Assembly: GCF_008312935.1 (NCBI RefSeq)
Contig: NZ_VSZO01000079.1
Span: 62,001-126,000, forward strand
Source: Roseiconus lacunae
GTDB taxonomy: Bacteria; Planctomycetota; Planctomycetia; Pirellulales; Pirellulaceae
Direction: 5' to 3'
Length of the DNA stretch: 64,000 nucleotides
In this document: positions 1-9,622 of the stretch, one piece after another
Numbering within the stretch: the stretch's first letter is position 1
How the letters are laid out: every line of letters begins with the position of its first letter
Translations under genes and position numbers: made by a program
Notes under the pieces: model-generated
What the model saw: only the letters and a program-made list of their open reading frames with translations
Told to the model about the DNA's origin: nothing
Database searches by the model: none

Positions 1-1086
1 AAGCTCTATGCGGACTTCCTCCCACTCACAACGATGGTGGCCAAAGACTCTGGATTAAGCCAGTTCAACACAGAATCAAGCATCGATGGCGATTGCCTGA
101 GTGTTTATCTTGCTCGCGCGATTTTGTTGTTTGATTCTTCACGCGGCACCAAGTTTATCACTTACCTCGACAAGTGCCTGCGAGAAGCCGTCAAGAACAT
201 TCGCGGCGAACGGTTGGCTAGGCAACTATCGATTCCGGTGTCGGCGGGGCGAATGGTTCACCAAATCACCTGGCTATTACAGCAAGCCGAATTCGAATGT
301 AGACGAAGACTTTCGGCGGCCGAAAGCGATGGTTTGGTGATCGCGTTTTTGACCGAACAACGGGCAAGGTTTAGCGAAGCGACGATGCAACGCGTCGCCT
401 TCGCGATCCGACAAGGCAGAACCGTACAATCGATCGAACGATGTCGGCCTTGGCTGGATCCGGCTCACGATGCTCGCCGCCCCGATAACGCGGGCAACGA
501 TTGCTACGTCGAGGAAGCGGAGGAGCACGAACGGCAGCTTCACGAAATTGATGAGGCAATCGCGCGGGCCCGGTTCACGGCATCGGAACGAGCGATCGTA
601 CTTCATCGGCTTGACCTGCCCCATGACGCGAATTGTTTGGAACAGCTTTCCGACAAGATCACGTCGGCAACCCTTCGCAAGCGTTCGACGCGGTTGCTGT
701 TGCGACTAGTCGCTGCCCGGTTTGCACCACAGGCCCCTCATTTCGGTTGGCTGGTCGAGACGTCTCCAGCTGCGGCGCGACAACCGCTTCGGCAGGTGAT
801 CGAAGCGATCGCAAGACGCGACCATCCCACTGATTCGGTCGCGCCGCAACAATTCGTCTCTGACTTGTTGAATTCGATGGCGATCAGCGATTCGATCTAC
901 CGCATCACCATTTCTGAACGCGGTCATCTTGAACGGTACTTGCTGCCCGATACGGCGGTCGCCGCAGGATCGGACCGATCGGTGGCTGCCTCCGAGCGAC
1001 GAAGGCTATCCACGTTACTGTTTGGCAAACTGAAGGCAGCATTGATTGAGCAGGAGCGGCACGGGTTTCCTCTTCGCTCGGATTAG
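1..1086 (+). CDS. Sigma-70-like protein, 5' end cut by window edge
   Basis: The reading frame is open from the first base, so the true start lies upstream of the window; the first internal ATG is at base 34. The stretch FDSSRGTKFITYLDKCLREAV resembles sigma-70 region 2 (usual form FDPxRGxKFSTYAxWWIRQAI), where -10 recognition and core binding sit. Downstream helices could be regions 3 and 4, but a clean region 4 helix-turn-helix is not obvious. The rest is helical and Arg-rich. A divergent sigma factor or sigma-derived protein is the best reading; the call rests mainly on region 2. The stop is followed by about 250 bases before the next likely start. Confidence 0.5.
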   Translation, partial: KLYADFLPLTTMVAKDSGLSQFNTESSIDGDCLSVYLARAILLFDSSRGTKFITYLDKCLREAVKNIRGERLARQLSIPVSAGRMVHQITWLLQQAEFECRRRLSAAESDGLVIAFLTEQRARFSEATMQRVAFAIRQGRTVQSIERCRPWLDPAHDARRPDNAGNDCYVEEAEEHERQLHEIDEAIARARFTASERAIVLHRLDLPHDANCLEQLSDKITSATLRKRSTRLLLRLVAARFAPQAPHFGWLVETSPAAARQPLRQVIEAIARRDHPTDSVAPQQFVSDLLNSMAISDSIYRITISERGHLERYLLPDTAVAAGSDRSVAASERRRLSTLLFGKLKAALIEQERHGFPLRSD

Positions 1087-1335
1087 TCCGATTGGGTGAA
1101 TTCGCCCGGAAAACCGCCCCCTCCGTTGGTCGGTGGGCGTCGAATGGTGAGGGTGATGCGACTGGAAAATGCTTCCTAGCGACAAAAACCGCAGCTTTCA
1201 TTGGTCAACCGTGACGGACCGACTAGAATTCAAGGTGGAGCTTTGCTTCCTGGACACCCCGTACGTGGGCTAGCGGTGTGCGGAGTGCCACCGAAACACC
1301 TTCCTTCTCTTCATTCGACGCCGAATTCGTCAATC

Positions 1336-2967
1336 ATGATGTATCGCGCCAAAGTCCTGCTGGGCTGTTGCTTCTTCCTCTCCAGCACCCTCGCGGTCCC
1401 CTCGATCAATACCGGCCGAGCCGACGAATTAATGTCGTCTTCGGCGGCCACTCGCCTGGGGCTCGAGCAAGCCTGGCGGCGACAATTGCGTGTCGCCAAT
1501 GGTGCGCAGTCGATCGTTGATTTCCAAATCTACATCAGTAAATCAGAACCTCGCGAATACATTGAGGTGGTCGGTGTTGCCGAGGGGGACAACGACGCGC
1601 CGGTGTATTTTCGGATCGCGACGGACCAAATCGGTAGCAACGGAGAAGCGATCGGGAAAAAAGAAGCGGAGCGGCTTGCGGGGCGCGAAGTGGTCCGAAT
1701 GACTCGCCGCTTGCCTCAAAAACCCACGATCCGATCGACTACGGTTCCCAAGGTTTTTCTTTACACGCTTTCCAGCAATGGCACGGTCGATTGCCGTGAT
1801 GCTGAATCTGGTAAACCAGTTTGGGTCTCACAAGTCGGCAATTCTGATCTCGGATACGGTCGATTGGGGATCGACGACCAACTGGTTACTGTTACCAATG
1901 GCGGCAACATCATTTTGCTGGACGCCAAAGACGGCTATGAGATTGATCAAAAGCCAACCGTCGACGTCCCACTTCACGGTGCTATTCACTGTGGCGGCTT
2001 TGTGATCGTGCCCACGATTCGTAACGGGATGGAAGGCTACCGTTTAGACGATTTGGCCGCGAGGGAGCCCACATCGCGGTACATGCAAACAGTCGAAGGG
2101 TTGGCGATTGATACGCCTGCCAAGTCGCCGACGTCGCCGACCGTTTCTTGGGGAACCGACGCCGGGTTTGTTTACTTCATGGATGTCACCAGCACACCCT
2201 CGGTCACGTTTCGATTGAATACCGTCGGTATCGTGACCGGTCGCCCCGCGACAGCCGTGGGGGATCGGTTTTTCTTCGGCAGTGAAGGCGGACAAGCTTA
2301 CTCTGTGAAGGCGACGCGATTGGGGCATGTGTTGTGGAGCCAGCCACTTGGCGAGCCGTTCTACGACACGCCATTTTTGATGGAATCGAAAGTGTTCCTG
2401 AATTCCGCTTACGGCAACCTGTTCGCGTTGGATGAGCAAACGGGGGCTCCGGTATGGGAAACCCCGACGGCTAGCGTTGCTGAAATATTGGGTGGGCTTT
2501 CGGGAAGCCTCTTTGTCCGATTGATGAGTGGCCATTTCGCTACGGTTGATTTGAAAGATGGTCGTATAAGTCATGTGCTACCGATTTCGAAGTCAGACTT
2601 TGTCGCCATCAATCGCAAAACCGATCGGTTATACCTGATCGATTCTCGCGGAGTCGCCCAGTGCATGCGTCCGGTCGGCAGCATCGCGCCAACGATCTTG
2701 CAACCTCATGACGCCGAAGTCGAAGAAGCGGTCGAGGAAGAAAAGACGCCCACCAAACCGGAAACGACCGAACCCGGAAGCGGTCCGTTTAACGATCCCT
2801 TCGGTGGAGGTGGAAACGATCCATTTGGCGCCGGCGGGAATTCCGGTGGAGGTGACGCGAATCCCTTCGGCGGCGGCGATGCCGGAGGTGCAGAGACGAT
2901 GGATGATCCCTTCGGCGCTCCGGCAGGTGGCGGCGGTGACCCGTTCGGCGAAAATCCGTTTGGTTGA
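1336..2967 (+). CDS. Exported PQQ-type beta-propeller protein with DPFG-repeat tail
   Basis: Predicted 543-residue protein. The open frame extends upstream to a TTG at 1201, but ATG 1336 (or 1339) places a signal peptide at the N-terminus (hydrophobic VLLGCCFFLSSTLAVPS), so I prefer it; there is no clear Shine-Dalgarno. The middle contains repeated blades of the PQQ/BamB type (e.g. SSNGTVDCRDAESGKPVWVS, NLFALDEQTGAPVWETP). It probably acts in the periplasm or on the envelope as a binding or scaffold protein; no catalytic residues are recognisable. The last 60 or so residues are Gly-rich with six D/N-PFG motifs, a low-complexity tail frequent in planctomycete exported proteins. It ends just before a strong terminator. 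Confidence 0.75.
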   Translation: MMYRAKVLLGCCFFLSSTLAVPSINTGRADELMSSSAATRLGLEQAWRRQLRVANGAQSIVDFQIYISKSEPREYIEVVGVAEGDNDAPVYFRIATDQIGSNGEAIGKKEAERLAGREVVRMTRRLPQKPTIRSTTVPKVFLYTLSSNGTVDCRDAESGKPVWVSQVGNSDLGYGRLGIDDQLVTVTNGGNIILLDAKDGYEIDQKPTVDVPLHGAIHCGGFVIVPTIRNGMEGYRLDDLAAREPTSRYMQTVEGLAIDTPAKSPTSPTVSWGTDAGFVYFMDVTSTPSVTFRLNTVGIVTGRPATAVGDRFFFGSEGGQAYSVKATRLGHVLWSQPLGEPFYDTPFLMESKVFLNSAYGNLFALDEQTGAPVWETPTASVAEILGGLSGSLFVRLMSGHFATVDLKDGRISHVLPISKSDFVAINRKTDRLYLIDSRGVAQCMRPVGSIAPTILQPHDAEVEEAVEEEKTPTKPETTEPGSGPFNDPFGGGGNDPFGAGGNSGGGDANPFGGGDAGGAETMDDPFGAPAGGGGDPFGENPFG

Positions 2968-3052
2968 TCGCACTTTTGGCTGATCGCACTTCGTTCTTCG
3001 TCTAGCGTTGAGCGAGCTGCGAGTGACAGGATTGGGAACAACACGCGCATAA

Positions 3053-3086
3053 AAAACCCCTTCGTCGTGACCGGCGAAGGGGTTTT
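3053..3086. terminator. Bidirectional intrinsic terminator
   Basis: A 12-bp perfect stem (3053-3064 AAAACCCCTTCG with 3075-3086 CGAAGGGGTTTT) with a 10-base loop. It is flanked by A and T tracts on both sides, so it can end transcription from the plus-strand propeller gene and from the convergent minus-strand gene. Confidence 0.9.
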
Positions 3087-3131
3087 GTTTGATTATTGTC
3101 GCCGGGATATTGTCGACGCCGGCGAATCTAC

Positions 3132-3545
3132 TCAGTCCGCCGATTCTTGTTCGTTCCAGGCTTCGTCAAATTCAACCGCGTCGTCTTCTTCGCAGCAATC
3201 GAGTCCCAGCGTTTCGATCTGATCGTCGCTGAGTTTGTAGTAACCGAGTTCCTTGATGACTTCTAGGACTTCGCTGCAGGTCGGGAACATACGTCCGCTA
3301 CGACGTTTATAGTCGTCCATCGCCCGCATGAATTCGATTTCAGGGTTGGAGTAATCGCGTTCGCAGGTCGTCGGATCAATATGACGACGGCGTTGCTTTT
3401 TTCGGCGTGGATTGGTCATCGCGCCGACGTCGGTTGCATTCGGGTCCCCGCTACGTCGCTCGGAGTCCGGTCGACGGCGGTCAATGGTCACGATCTCGTC
3501 CGAGGTGCTATTGACTGTTTGATTCGAGTCAGCGGTCGAGGGCAT
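3132..3545 (-). CDS. Small hypothetical protein, planctomycete type
   Basis: 137 residues, no signal peptide. The N-terminal third is Ser/Asp/Arg-rich and probably disordered; an internal Met before [11 protein letters not shown] is an alternative start. After a basic cluster ([20 protein letters not shown]) comes a folded-looking part ([20 protein letters not shown], then [14 protein letters not shown]) and an acidic tail with a CC pair. The basic linker suggests nucleic-acid contact, but no named domain is recognised. I believe similar proteins occur widely in planctomycetes, from memory rather than a search. It stands alone, convergent with the propeller gene across the terminator. Confidence 0.7.
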   Translation of the reverse strand: MPSTADSNQTVNSTSDEIVTIDRRRPDSERRSGDPNATDVGAMTNPRRKKQRRRHIDPTTCERDYSNPEIEFMRAMDDYKRRSGRMFPTCSEVLEVIKELGYYKLSDDQIETLGLDCCEEDDAVEFDEAWNEQESAD

Positions 3546-3982
3546 GCAAGTGTTCCTTGTGATTCATTCAAACCATCTGGCCCCGTGCGGTTACCAAGAT
3601 CGGCGTGGTCAGTGAAACCGGTCTGGTAAGGTTTAGCGATGGTTTGTGCTGGTTGGCGGATGAACGCTGGGCCACAAAAAGTTAGCACGCGGATTAGGTA
3701 AGAAACTCCGATTGGCGATGGTTTTCGGTCTAAAGAAAGCTTGATGGTTGTGAAAAAGGTCCGCTCCTATCGATTGTGCCGGGACTGACGCGGTTTAGAC
3801 ATCGCCGGCAAACTTTGCGCAAGCATGATTCCCGCCCAGGAACGCTAGCAGATTGCCTGAAATGGTCCCACATGAATCAAGATCCGAGCCTGGAAGAAAG
3901 GTCTGCCCGGATAGCGCAACAGAACCGGAGTTGGCTTCGTGCGGCTGAACTGAAGTCCAAACCGGAAAGCGGTGTTCACTCA
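3546..3982. other. Intergenic region, no gene seen
   Basis: About 440 bases between two minus-strand genes. A plus-strand open frame (3776-4066) runs into the transglutaminase gene but has no recognisable protein character. No RNA gene or terminator was found. Confidence 0.5.
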
Positions 3983-6334
3983 CTAGAACGCAAGCGGCTC
4001 TGGCATTTGCCCCTGGTAGCGACGGTCAGCGAATTGCCGGTACCAACGGGCCGCCATTTTCAGTAATTCAGGATCCGTAGACGCTTGAGCCGCACTATCA
4101 ATTCGACGTGAGAATTGGTGCAACGTTTCTCCGGGAAGACGCGTCAACGAGAACTTACGTACCTGTCGATCGACCTTGGCAAGCATCAGTCGGCTTTCAT
4201 ATTCCATTGGATCACCGCTGGCGAGAGCACGGCGTCGATACCGCAGCCAGAGCAGGATCACGACCATACAGAACAACGGCAGCTGAGCGATTTGAAAAAT
4301 AAACGTCAGCGAGTCTGAGGTACGAAACGACAATACCCATCCGATCAAGCGCCCCAGTGCGGACTGGTCGTCTTCGTCGTTTAAAAAAGCGTCCGCCGAA
4401 CCATCACCATCACCGACCAAGGAAACGTTGTCGTTGAGTGTTCGGTAGCGTCTTCCGACCGTTGCTTCGACCGGGAACCAACGCCCGCTGATTGCGTCAT
4501 AAGCTTCCACCCATGCATGAGCGTCACGATTGCGGGCCACGTAGAATTCGCCGCTTTCACTGAGTTCATTGGCAACGTATCCGGTGACATAACGTGTTGG
4601 GACACCGACGGATCGCAACATCATCGCCGCCCCGGTTGCAAAATACTCGCAGTGTGCGGGGTGTTGTGTTTCCAGAAAGTGAACAACGGGATCGATCTCA
4701 CGTGGGGCCGGGTGGCGATTGAGTGAGTAGCGGAAGTTCTTTTGAAAATGTTCTTCGATCGCTTTGGCTTTCGACTTGGGAGTCAAACGCCCATCGCAAA
4801 CCGAAAAAGCAATCTCCTCGATGACCGGTCGAATCGACGGTGGGATTTGCATCATGATTTCTTTGCGGATCGGCGACAGTTGTTCCTGAGGTGGCCGTTC
4901 GCCGATTCCTAGCACGTAGGGCATTTGCGTATCGACGCCTTGAGCCACCGAATCGTGATGCGTTAGGGAGACGCCGAAAACAGAAGCCTCGATCCATTCG
5001 GTCGAAAGCGAAGAAAATACAAATTGGCCTTTCAACGGAACGTTATAGATCTCGACCGTTCCGATAATGTCTTCGTCGAGGTTTTTCCGTACGGGAAAAC
5101 GACGACGATCCGGATCGTCCGCGCCGACTCGAACCTGAATTTCGGCCGGGGTTTCTGGGTCAAGAAAGCGAGGTTGAATCGATTCGACACCGACACGATC
5201 GAACCCGTACGCTCGGTCGGACATCGGCGACCAAGCTCCTTCGCGGTACGTGTCGAACACCGTCCCACGCAGGTACCCCGGCGCGTTCTCGGCGATCGCA
5301 CGCAACGCAACCTCGGTCGGCTCTCCCATCATGTGGCGACGAATCTGTCCGAGTCGGCTACCACGGACATAACGTGAGCTACCGATCATGCTTCCGCCGG
5401 CAACTTTCTCCAACGAGTCGCTTAATCGATCCAGAAAGTCGATCCTGAATCCCGGTACCATAATATTGGCGAGGTGCCCGGCTGCGGTTGTCGACATCAA
5501 GAGCAGGGAAAACGCCAACACATAAAACAGCATTGGCCCGCGTACGTCACCGGAATTTGTCGACACCGTTGATGTGGGCAACGGAGCCTTGGCTTTATCA
5601 TTCAGTCCCCAAACAAAACGTTGTTCGCGTGATTGCAATCGTTGTCGAAAGACCTTTTGGCGACGACGAATGGCGGTGTACAGTTGCCAGCGGCCGAGGA
5701 TATGTTCCGATCCGATGACATAGCCGACCAGGGTTGCCAATGCCGCGACCAATTGACCGTTGATCGTATGGCTGACACCACCGCCGGTGACGGCCATTAA
5801 CATCGCGATCAAACCAAAGGCCAGCATCGACGGATGACCGTGATAGGGGTACAGCGCCCAAAGGGCAAACGAAACGAACAGGGCACCGTGGGCGACCGCA
5901 TCGACGATCATCGCCACAAAGTTCAAATTCGCTGATACATGAGCGTCGACGCGGGTCAGGATTCCGAACAATGTGATCAGCACCAACAAGATCGGTGCCG
6001 AGATCGCACGGATTAGCCGAAATCGTTTTTTGCGTTGCTGTCCTGGGTCGGGCCGCTTACCGGCGGAATTGTTCTTAATCGAAGCTGCGTCAGCCACTGA
6101 AACAACCTCACGTGTGATCGCTTCATAACCGCCCATCAATTGGACAATCGCGATCACCAACAATGCGGCACAGCTATAGGTCAGCAGCGTCAATCCGATC
6201 GTATTAAAAGTCGATCCGACAAAGATGGATTCCAGAAGCAACAAAATAGGCAGCACCCAGATCCGCCACCGTTGAACTCGAATATCGTCTGCCGAAATCA
6301 TCTCTTTGCGACGATGGATCGCTTTGGACGTCAT
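3983..6334 (-). CDS. TgpA-like membrane transglutaminase
   Basis: 783 residues. The N-terminal half has several membrane helices (about 25-65, 110-125, 137-205, 268-290), followed by a periplasmic domain with a transglutaminase core. The triad is readable as Cys562 (HCEYFATGAAMML), His606 (DAHAWVEAY) and an acidic residue, here Glu623 (FPVEAT) where most members have Asp. A further membrane helix lies near 665-690, followed by a cytoplasmic tail of the DUF4129 kind. The layout matches the DUF3488/TgpA family, whose exact substrates are mostly unknown. Last gene of the MoxR-DUF58-transglutaminase operon; its start overlaps the DUF58 stop by four bases (ATGA). It probably acts on envelope proteins or peptidoglycan-associated substrates. 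Confidence 0.88.
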   Translation of the reverse strand: MTSKAIHRRKEMISADDIRVQRWRIWVLPILLLLESIFVGSTFNTIGLTLLTYSCAALLVIAIVQLMGGYEAITREVVSVADAASIKNNSAGKRPDPGQQRKKRFRLIRAISAPILLVLITLFGILTRVDAHVSANLNFVAMIVDAVAHGALFVSFALWALYPYHGHPSMLAFGLIAMLMAVTGGGVSHTINGQLVAALATLVGYVIGSEHILGRWQLYTAIRRRQKVFRQRLQSREQRFVWGLNDKAKAPLPTSTVSTNSGDVRGPMLFYVLAFSLLLMSTTAAGHLANIMVPGFRIDFLDRLSDSLEKVAGGSMIGSSRYVRGSRLGQIRRHMMGEPTEVALRAIAENAPGYLRGTVFDTYREGAWSPMSDRAYGFDRVGVESIQPRFLDPETPAEIQVRVGADDPDRRRFPVRKNLDEDIIGTVEIYNVPLKGQFVFSSLSTEWIEASVFGVSLTHHDSVAQGVDTQMPYVLGIGERPPQEQLSPIRKEIMMQIPPSIRPVIEEIAFSVCDGRLTPKSKAKAIEEHFQKNFRYSLNRHPAPREIDPVVHFLETQHPAHCEYFATGAAMMLRSVGVPTRYVTGYVANELSESGEFYVARNRDAHAWVEAYDAISGRWFPVEATVGRRYRTLNDNVSLVGDGDGSADAFLNDEDDQSALGRLIGWVLSFRTSDSLTFIFQIAQLPLFCMVVILLWLRYRRRALASGDPMEYESRLMLAKVDRQVRKFSLTRLPGETLHQFSRRIDSAAQASTDPELLKMAARWYRQFADRRYQGQMPEPLAF

Positions 6335-7731
6335 GACTTCAACTTGGCGTTAGAGGTATCCGCGTTCTGTTCCGGCATCGTTTCGATCTGCAAGTACTTG
6401 GCCGACGAAGGGAGCTGGCTTGCCAATTCGGACCGTTCAGGACTATTCAAATCAATCAGCGAAAGGATCAGTACCGGCTGGCGACGGCTTGCTTCGAGGA
6501 CTTCAATGATTTCCTTCTCAGCCCGATGCGGTTCGATCGGTTCTGCCGCCGCCAGGCGGACCAGCATCGAATCGGAAGGCTCGATCGCCGATCGATTTCC
6601 ATGGAATCCGTCTGGATCGGGTTGATCGGTCACGTGCAGAGCGAGTTGTACCCGGCGACTAGTAATTTCATTGATCGCCGTGGTCGCGATCGACATTAAT
6701 CGTTCGAATTGCTGTGCGTGAGCGCTTAATTCGCCGGGCGATGCGTGTCGCGACTGCGCGGGTGGTTGCGACGTGTCGACGATCAGTGTGACCGACTGAA
6801 TCGATGGCGATTGATACTCACGAACGATCGGACGGCCGAGCCTCGCCCAAGACGCAAAATCCCAGCGACGTACCGGAACGCCCACTTGATATTCACGATT
6901 GCCGATATATTCGACGGGTGCCCCGGCGACAAGTTGCTGCGTCCAATCGCCGATCTCGGCAAGCATCAATCGTGACGTCGGGTCATCATTTGGGTTCGCG
7001 GGAACCGGTGTAATCGCGATTTGCGTCTGGCAAGGAATCTCGGTTCGGCTGTGATAAAGGTGAAACGGAAACGATGACGAAACACGAAACGGTGGCAATT
7101 GATGGATGCCACGGGTGTCAAAACGCATCGAACCATGCCATTGGATCTGTCCGCCGCTGCGAAGGATCTGGACCGATACCGGAGGTGACGCGTCCCATTG
7201 GCGTAAGATCAAAGCACGATTGATCAGTCGCAAGCCTTCGCGGTGAAATCCGACTCTAAGATTAATCGCGGGAAAGTAGCGTGGATTGGTCAAGCGAACA
7301 CTGAGCGAAAACGGTTCTCCCGCGATCGCGACCCGCGGCAACGTCACACTCAATTTAAGCTTCGGTGACATCGCGCGATTGATGGCGAACCCGATCAAGA
7401 GGATTGCCAAAAACAATCCCATCATGCCGCTCCAGGGGAAACCCCAGATCACATTTAGTGTCAAGAAAATACCAAGCAACGCGAACACTGACGCGTAGGT
7501 CATGCTATTGCGAAGCGAAAGGTAGCCTCGGAATGGCGCCAGGAGAAGTTGTAAGGTGCGGCGCCCGGCCAGGCGAAGGCGGGTTTTCAAGTGTCGCCGA
7601 AAAGCGTCCGGTCCCCCGTTCCGCAGACCCGCAGAGCGAACGTCATTCGGTCGAAGGTCGTTTGGTGAATGCAGACGCTTCGCGGAGGTGTCGCCTCGAT
7701 CGGCTGCTTCTTGAACGCCGTCTCTGCTCAC
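6331..7731 (-). CDS. DUF58 domain protein
   Basis: 466 residues. Two membrane helices near residues 70-125 are followed by a beta-rich segment and the DUF58 signature, REYQVGVPVRRWDFASWARL followed by VREYQSPSIQSVTLIVDTSQ, which leads into a von Willebrand A-like fold with an altered metal site. DUF58 proteins almost always accompany MoxR ATPases and are thought to be their membrane-linked partners or clients. Its start overlaps the MoxR stop and its stop overlaps the transglutaminase start, each by four bases, so translation is probably coupled. Confidence 0.88.
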   Translation of the reverse strand: MSRDGVQEAADRGDTSAKRLHSPNDLRPNDVRSAGLRNGGPDAFRRHLKTRLRLAGRRTLQLLLAPFRGYLSLRNSMTYASVFALLGIFLTLNVIWGFPWSGMMGLFLAILLIGFAINRAMSPKLKLSVTLPRVAIAGEPFSLSVRLTNPRYFPAINLRVGFHREGLRLINRALILRQWDASPPVSVQILRSGGQIQWHGSMRFDTRGIHQLPPFRVSSSFPFHLYHSRTEIPCQTQIAITPVPANPNDDPTSRLMLAEIGDWTQQLVAGAPVEYIGNREYQVGVPVRRWDFASWARLGRPIVREYQSPSIQSVTLIVDTSQPPAQSRHASPGELSAHAQQFERLMSIATTAINEITSRRVQLALHVTDQPDPDGFHGNRSAIEPSDSMLVRLAAAEPIEPHRAEKEIIEVLEASRRQPVLILSLIDLNSPERSELASQLPSSAKYLQIETMPEQNADTSNAKLKS

Positions 7732-8870
7732 ACAAGCACCTCGGTTTGACGTAAGATTTCATCGATCACCGCCGCCGCATCATTCCACGACGCGGACACC
7801 GATCGCATCGAAACACGGTGGGCGAGGACCGCGACGGCGACCTCTTGAATGTCGTCAGGTAACACGTAGTCACGCCCCCCCAAGACCGCCCGTGCCTGTG
7901 CCGCCCTCAGCAACATTTTTGATCCTCGCGGGCTACAGCCGACACGCAAACGATTGTCTTGCCGAGTGGCGCTGACGACATCAACCAAGTAACGCGCGAC
8001 TTTTGGATCAACGCTGACTTCACGTACCAAACGCTGGAGTGCGGCCAGTTCGTCGCGATGCATCACCGGTGTTAATTCGCTCGACGGATCCTTGGCCGCT
8101 TGGTCGAGTAACAACTCCACTTCACTCTCGACATCGGGATAATCCATCGACAATCGGAAAAGGAAACGGTCGAGTTGCGATTCTGGTAAGGGATAGGTGC
8201 CTTCAAACCCACTCGGGTTTTGCGTGGCGATCACGATGAAGGGTCGCTCGAGCTGATACTGAGACGAATCGATGGTCACCTGTGACTCGGCCATCGCCTC
8301 GAGCAACGCGCTTTGTGTTCGCGGTGACGCACGGTTGATTTCGTCGGCGATCAAAAGGTTACAAAAGATAGGCCCCCGACGAAAATGAAACTCACCGCTG
8401 GTCGGCTGAAAAATCGCACTCCCAAGAATATCCGAAGGCAACAAATCGGGCGTGCATTGAATCCGTTGAAACTCAAGATCGATCAGTGACGCGATTGACT
8501 TTGCCAGCGTCGTTTTCCCCACACCCGGGACGTCTTCGAGCAGCACCGAACCCTCTGCCAGAATACAGGTGAGCACCGAGTCGATCACATCCGCTTTTCC
8601 ACGGATCACCGACTGCAATTTCTCACGTACCAGTTCGATTTGGTTGAGTAACAACTGGGCTGTTTCGGGATCACGTTTCGAGCCATGGTCGCTGCTTACT
8701 TGCGGCCCATTCGAAGAGGGCTGAGATTCGTTCTGACTGGCTGATTCCATTGCTTCGCTGGTTCGCGTTGTGGCGTCATCATGAGGTGGATCCGATCGCG
8801 GCGATGCCCGCTTCGCGGACGCGGGACCGTGGGGTATCTCGGCACCGGAGTGACTTTGTCGAGTGAACAC
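7728..8870 (-). CDS. MoxR-family AAA+ ATPase (copy 1)
   Basis: 380 residues with the full AAA+ set: Walker A GVGKTT at about 116-121, Walker B LLIADEINR at about 172-180, sensor-1 Asn in IATQNPSGFEGTYPLPESQL, and the C-terminal lid. MoxR ATPases are cytoplasmic chaperone-like enzymes that help assemble or activate partner proteins. The first 60 residues are polar and low in complexity; a second Met at residue 41 (base 8750) could be the true start. First gene of a tight three-gene operon with DUF58 and transglutaminase genes. A paralogue with the same partners, in a different order, lies at 31357-35781. Confidence 0.92.
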   Translation of the reverse strand: MFTRQSHSGAEIPHGPASAKRASPRSDPPHDDATTRTSEAMESASQNESQPSSNGPQVSSDHGSKRDPETAQLLLNQIELVREKLQSVIRGKADVIDSVLTCILAEGSVLLEDVPGVGKTTLAKSIASLIDLEFQRIQCTPDLLPSDILGSAIFQPTSGEFHFRRGPIFCNLLIADEINRASPRTQSALLEAMAESQVTIDSSQYQLERPFIVIATQNPSGFEGTYPLPESQLDRFLFRLSMDYPDVESEVELLLDQAAKDPSSELTPVMHRDELAALQRLVREVSVDPKVARYLVDVVSATRQDNRLRVGCSPRGSKMLLRAAQARAVLGGRDYVLPDDIQEVAVAVLAHRVSMRSVSASWNDAAAVIDEILRQTEVLV

Positions 8871-9230
8871 GGTGGTCCTCCGTTCGAGCTGGACACGCCA
8901 CCATCGTACCGCCGTGAACAGGTCACCGCGACTCGATAAAAGTTGGACGTGATCGGATTTCAGAGAAGTAAGAAAAGTTGGCTAAGTAAGATGCCAAAGC
9001 ACCTCGCCTTGTCAGCCGGCGGCACTCGCCACGGGACGTTGATTGTTTTGCTCGGTCGACTGCCTTGTCCGTTTAGTCGTTCGTAATCAGGCTCGCCGCA
9101 TTAACGTTGCCTCGCCAGCGGCACCGATTGTGGTTGGTCGCGGATTCGGTCGGCAGCAAACGCGAACCGCCCATCGAAATCAGGATGCGATTGGTAACGT
9201 TCACAGTCCATTTTTCGGGATCGTTTGTTT
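8871..9230. other. Intergenic region upstream of the MoxR operon
   Basis: About 360 bases that should carry the operon promoter for the minus strand. No clear promoter hexamers, terminator or RNA could be identified by eye; open frames here look like noise. Confidence 0.4.
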
Positions 9231-9569
9231 TCAATAACGGGGGACTTCTGCGTCCACCTCAAGGCTCCAGGCGTCGATACCGCCAGCCATGTTTTGTGTC
9301 TGACCGAATCCCCTGCCGCGCAGTGCCTGTGTGACTTGCATGCTGCGGCCACCGTGATGGCAATGGACCACGATTCGCGAATCGCGATGCGGTTCCAATT
9401 CCTCGATACGATCGAGAATCTCGCCCATGGGGATCAGCGTGCTGCCTTCGATCTTTGCCGTCGCGTACTCTTCGGGCTGGCGGACATCGAGCAATAGGAA
9501 GTCTTCATTCGCTTGACGTAAAGCCTTTACGGATTGGACATCAATTTCGATCGGCAATTCTTCAGACAT
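9231..9569 (-). CDS. Single-domain rhodanese-like protein
   Basis: 112 residues from the ATG at 9569; the longer frame to 9635 adds 22 residues that do not fit the family. A complete rhodanese fold is readable: LLLDVRQPEEY, then the active-site loop CHHGGRS with Cys70, then NMAGGIDAWSLEVD. Such proteins carry sulfur as a persulfide on the Cys in the cytoplasm (thiosulfate or persulfide sulfurtransfer). It is 53 bases downstream of hisG and probably co-transcribed, though no functional link to histidine synthesis is evident. Confidence 0.88.
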   Translation of the reverse strand: MSEELPIEIDVQSVKALRQANEDFLLLDVRQPEEYATAKIEGSTLIPMGEILDRIEELEPHRDSRIVVHCHHGGRSMQVTQALRGRGFGQTQNMAGGIDAWSLEVDAEVPRY

Positions 9570-9622
9570 TTTTTTATTCGGGCTCGAGAGATGGATTGGC
9601 AAGACACTGATAGTCGGCAGTT

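Noticed and set aside
3776-4066. Plus-strand frame of 96 codons between genes
   Set aside because: It overlaps the transglutaminase end on the opposite strand and has no family features, Shine-Dalgarno or protein-like composition.
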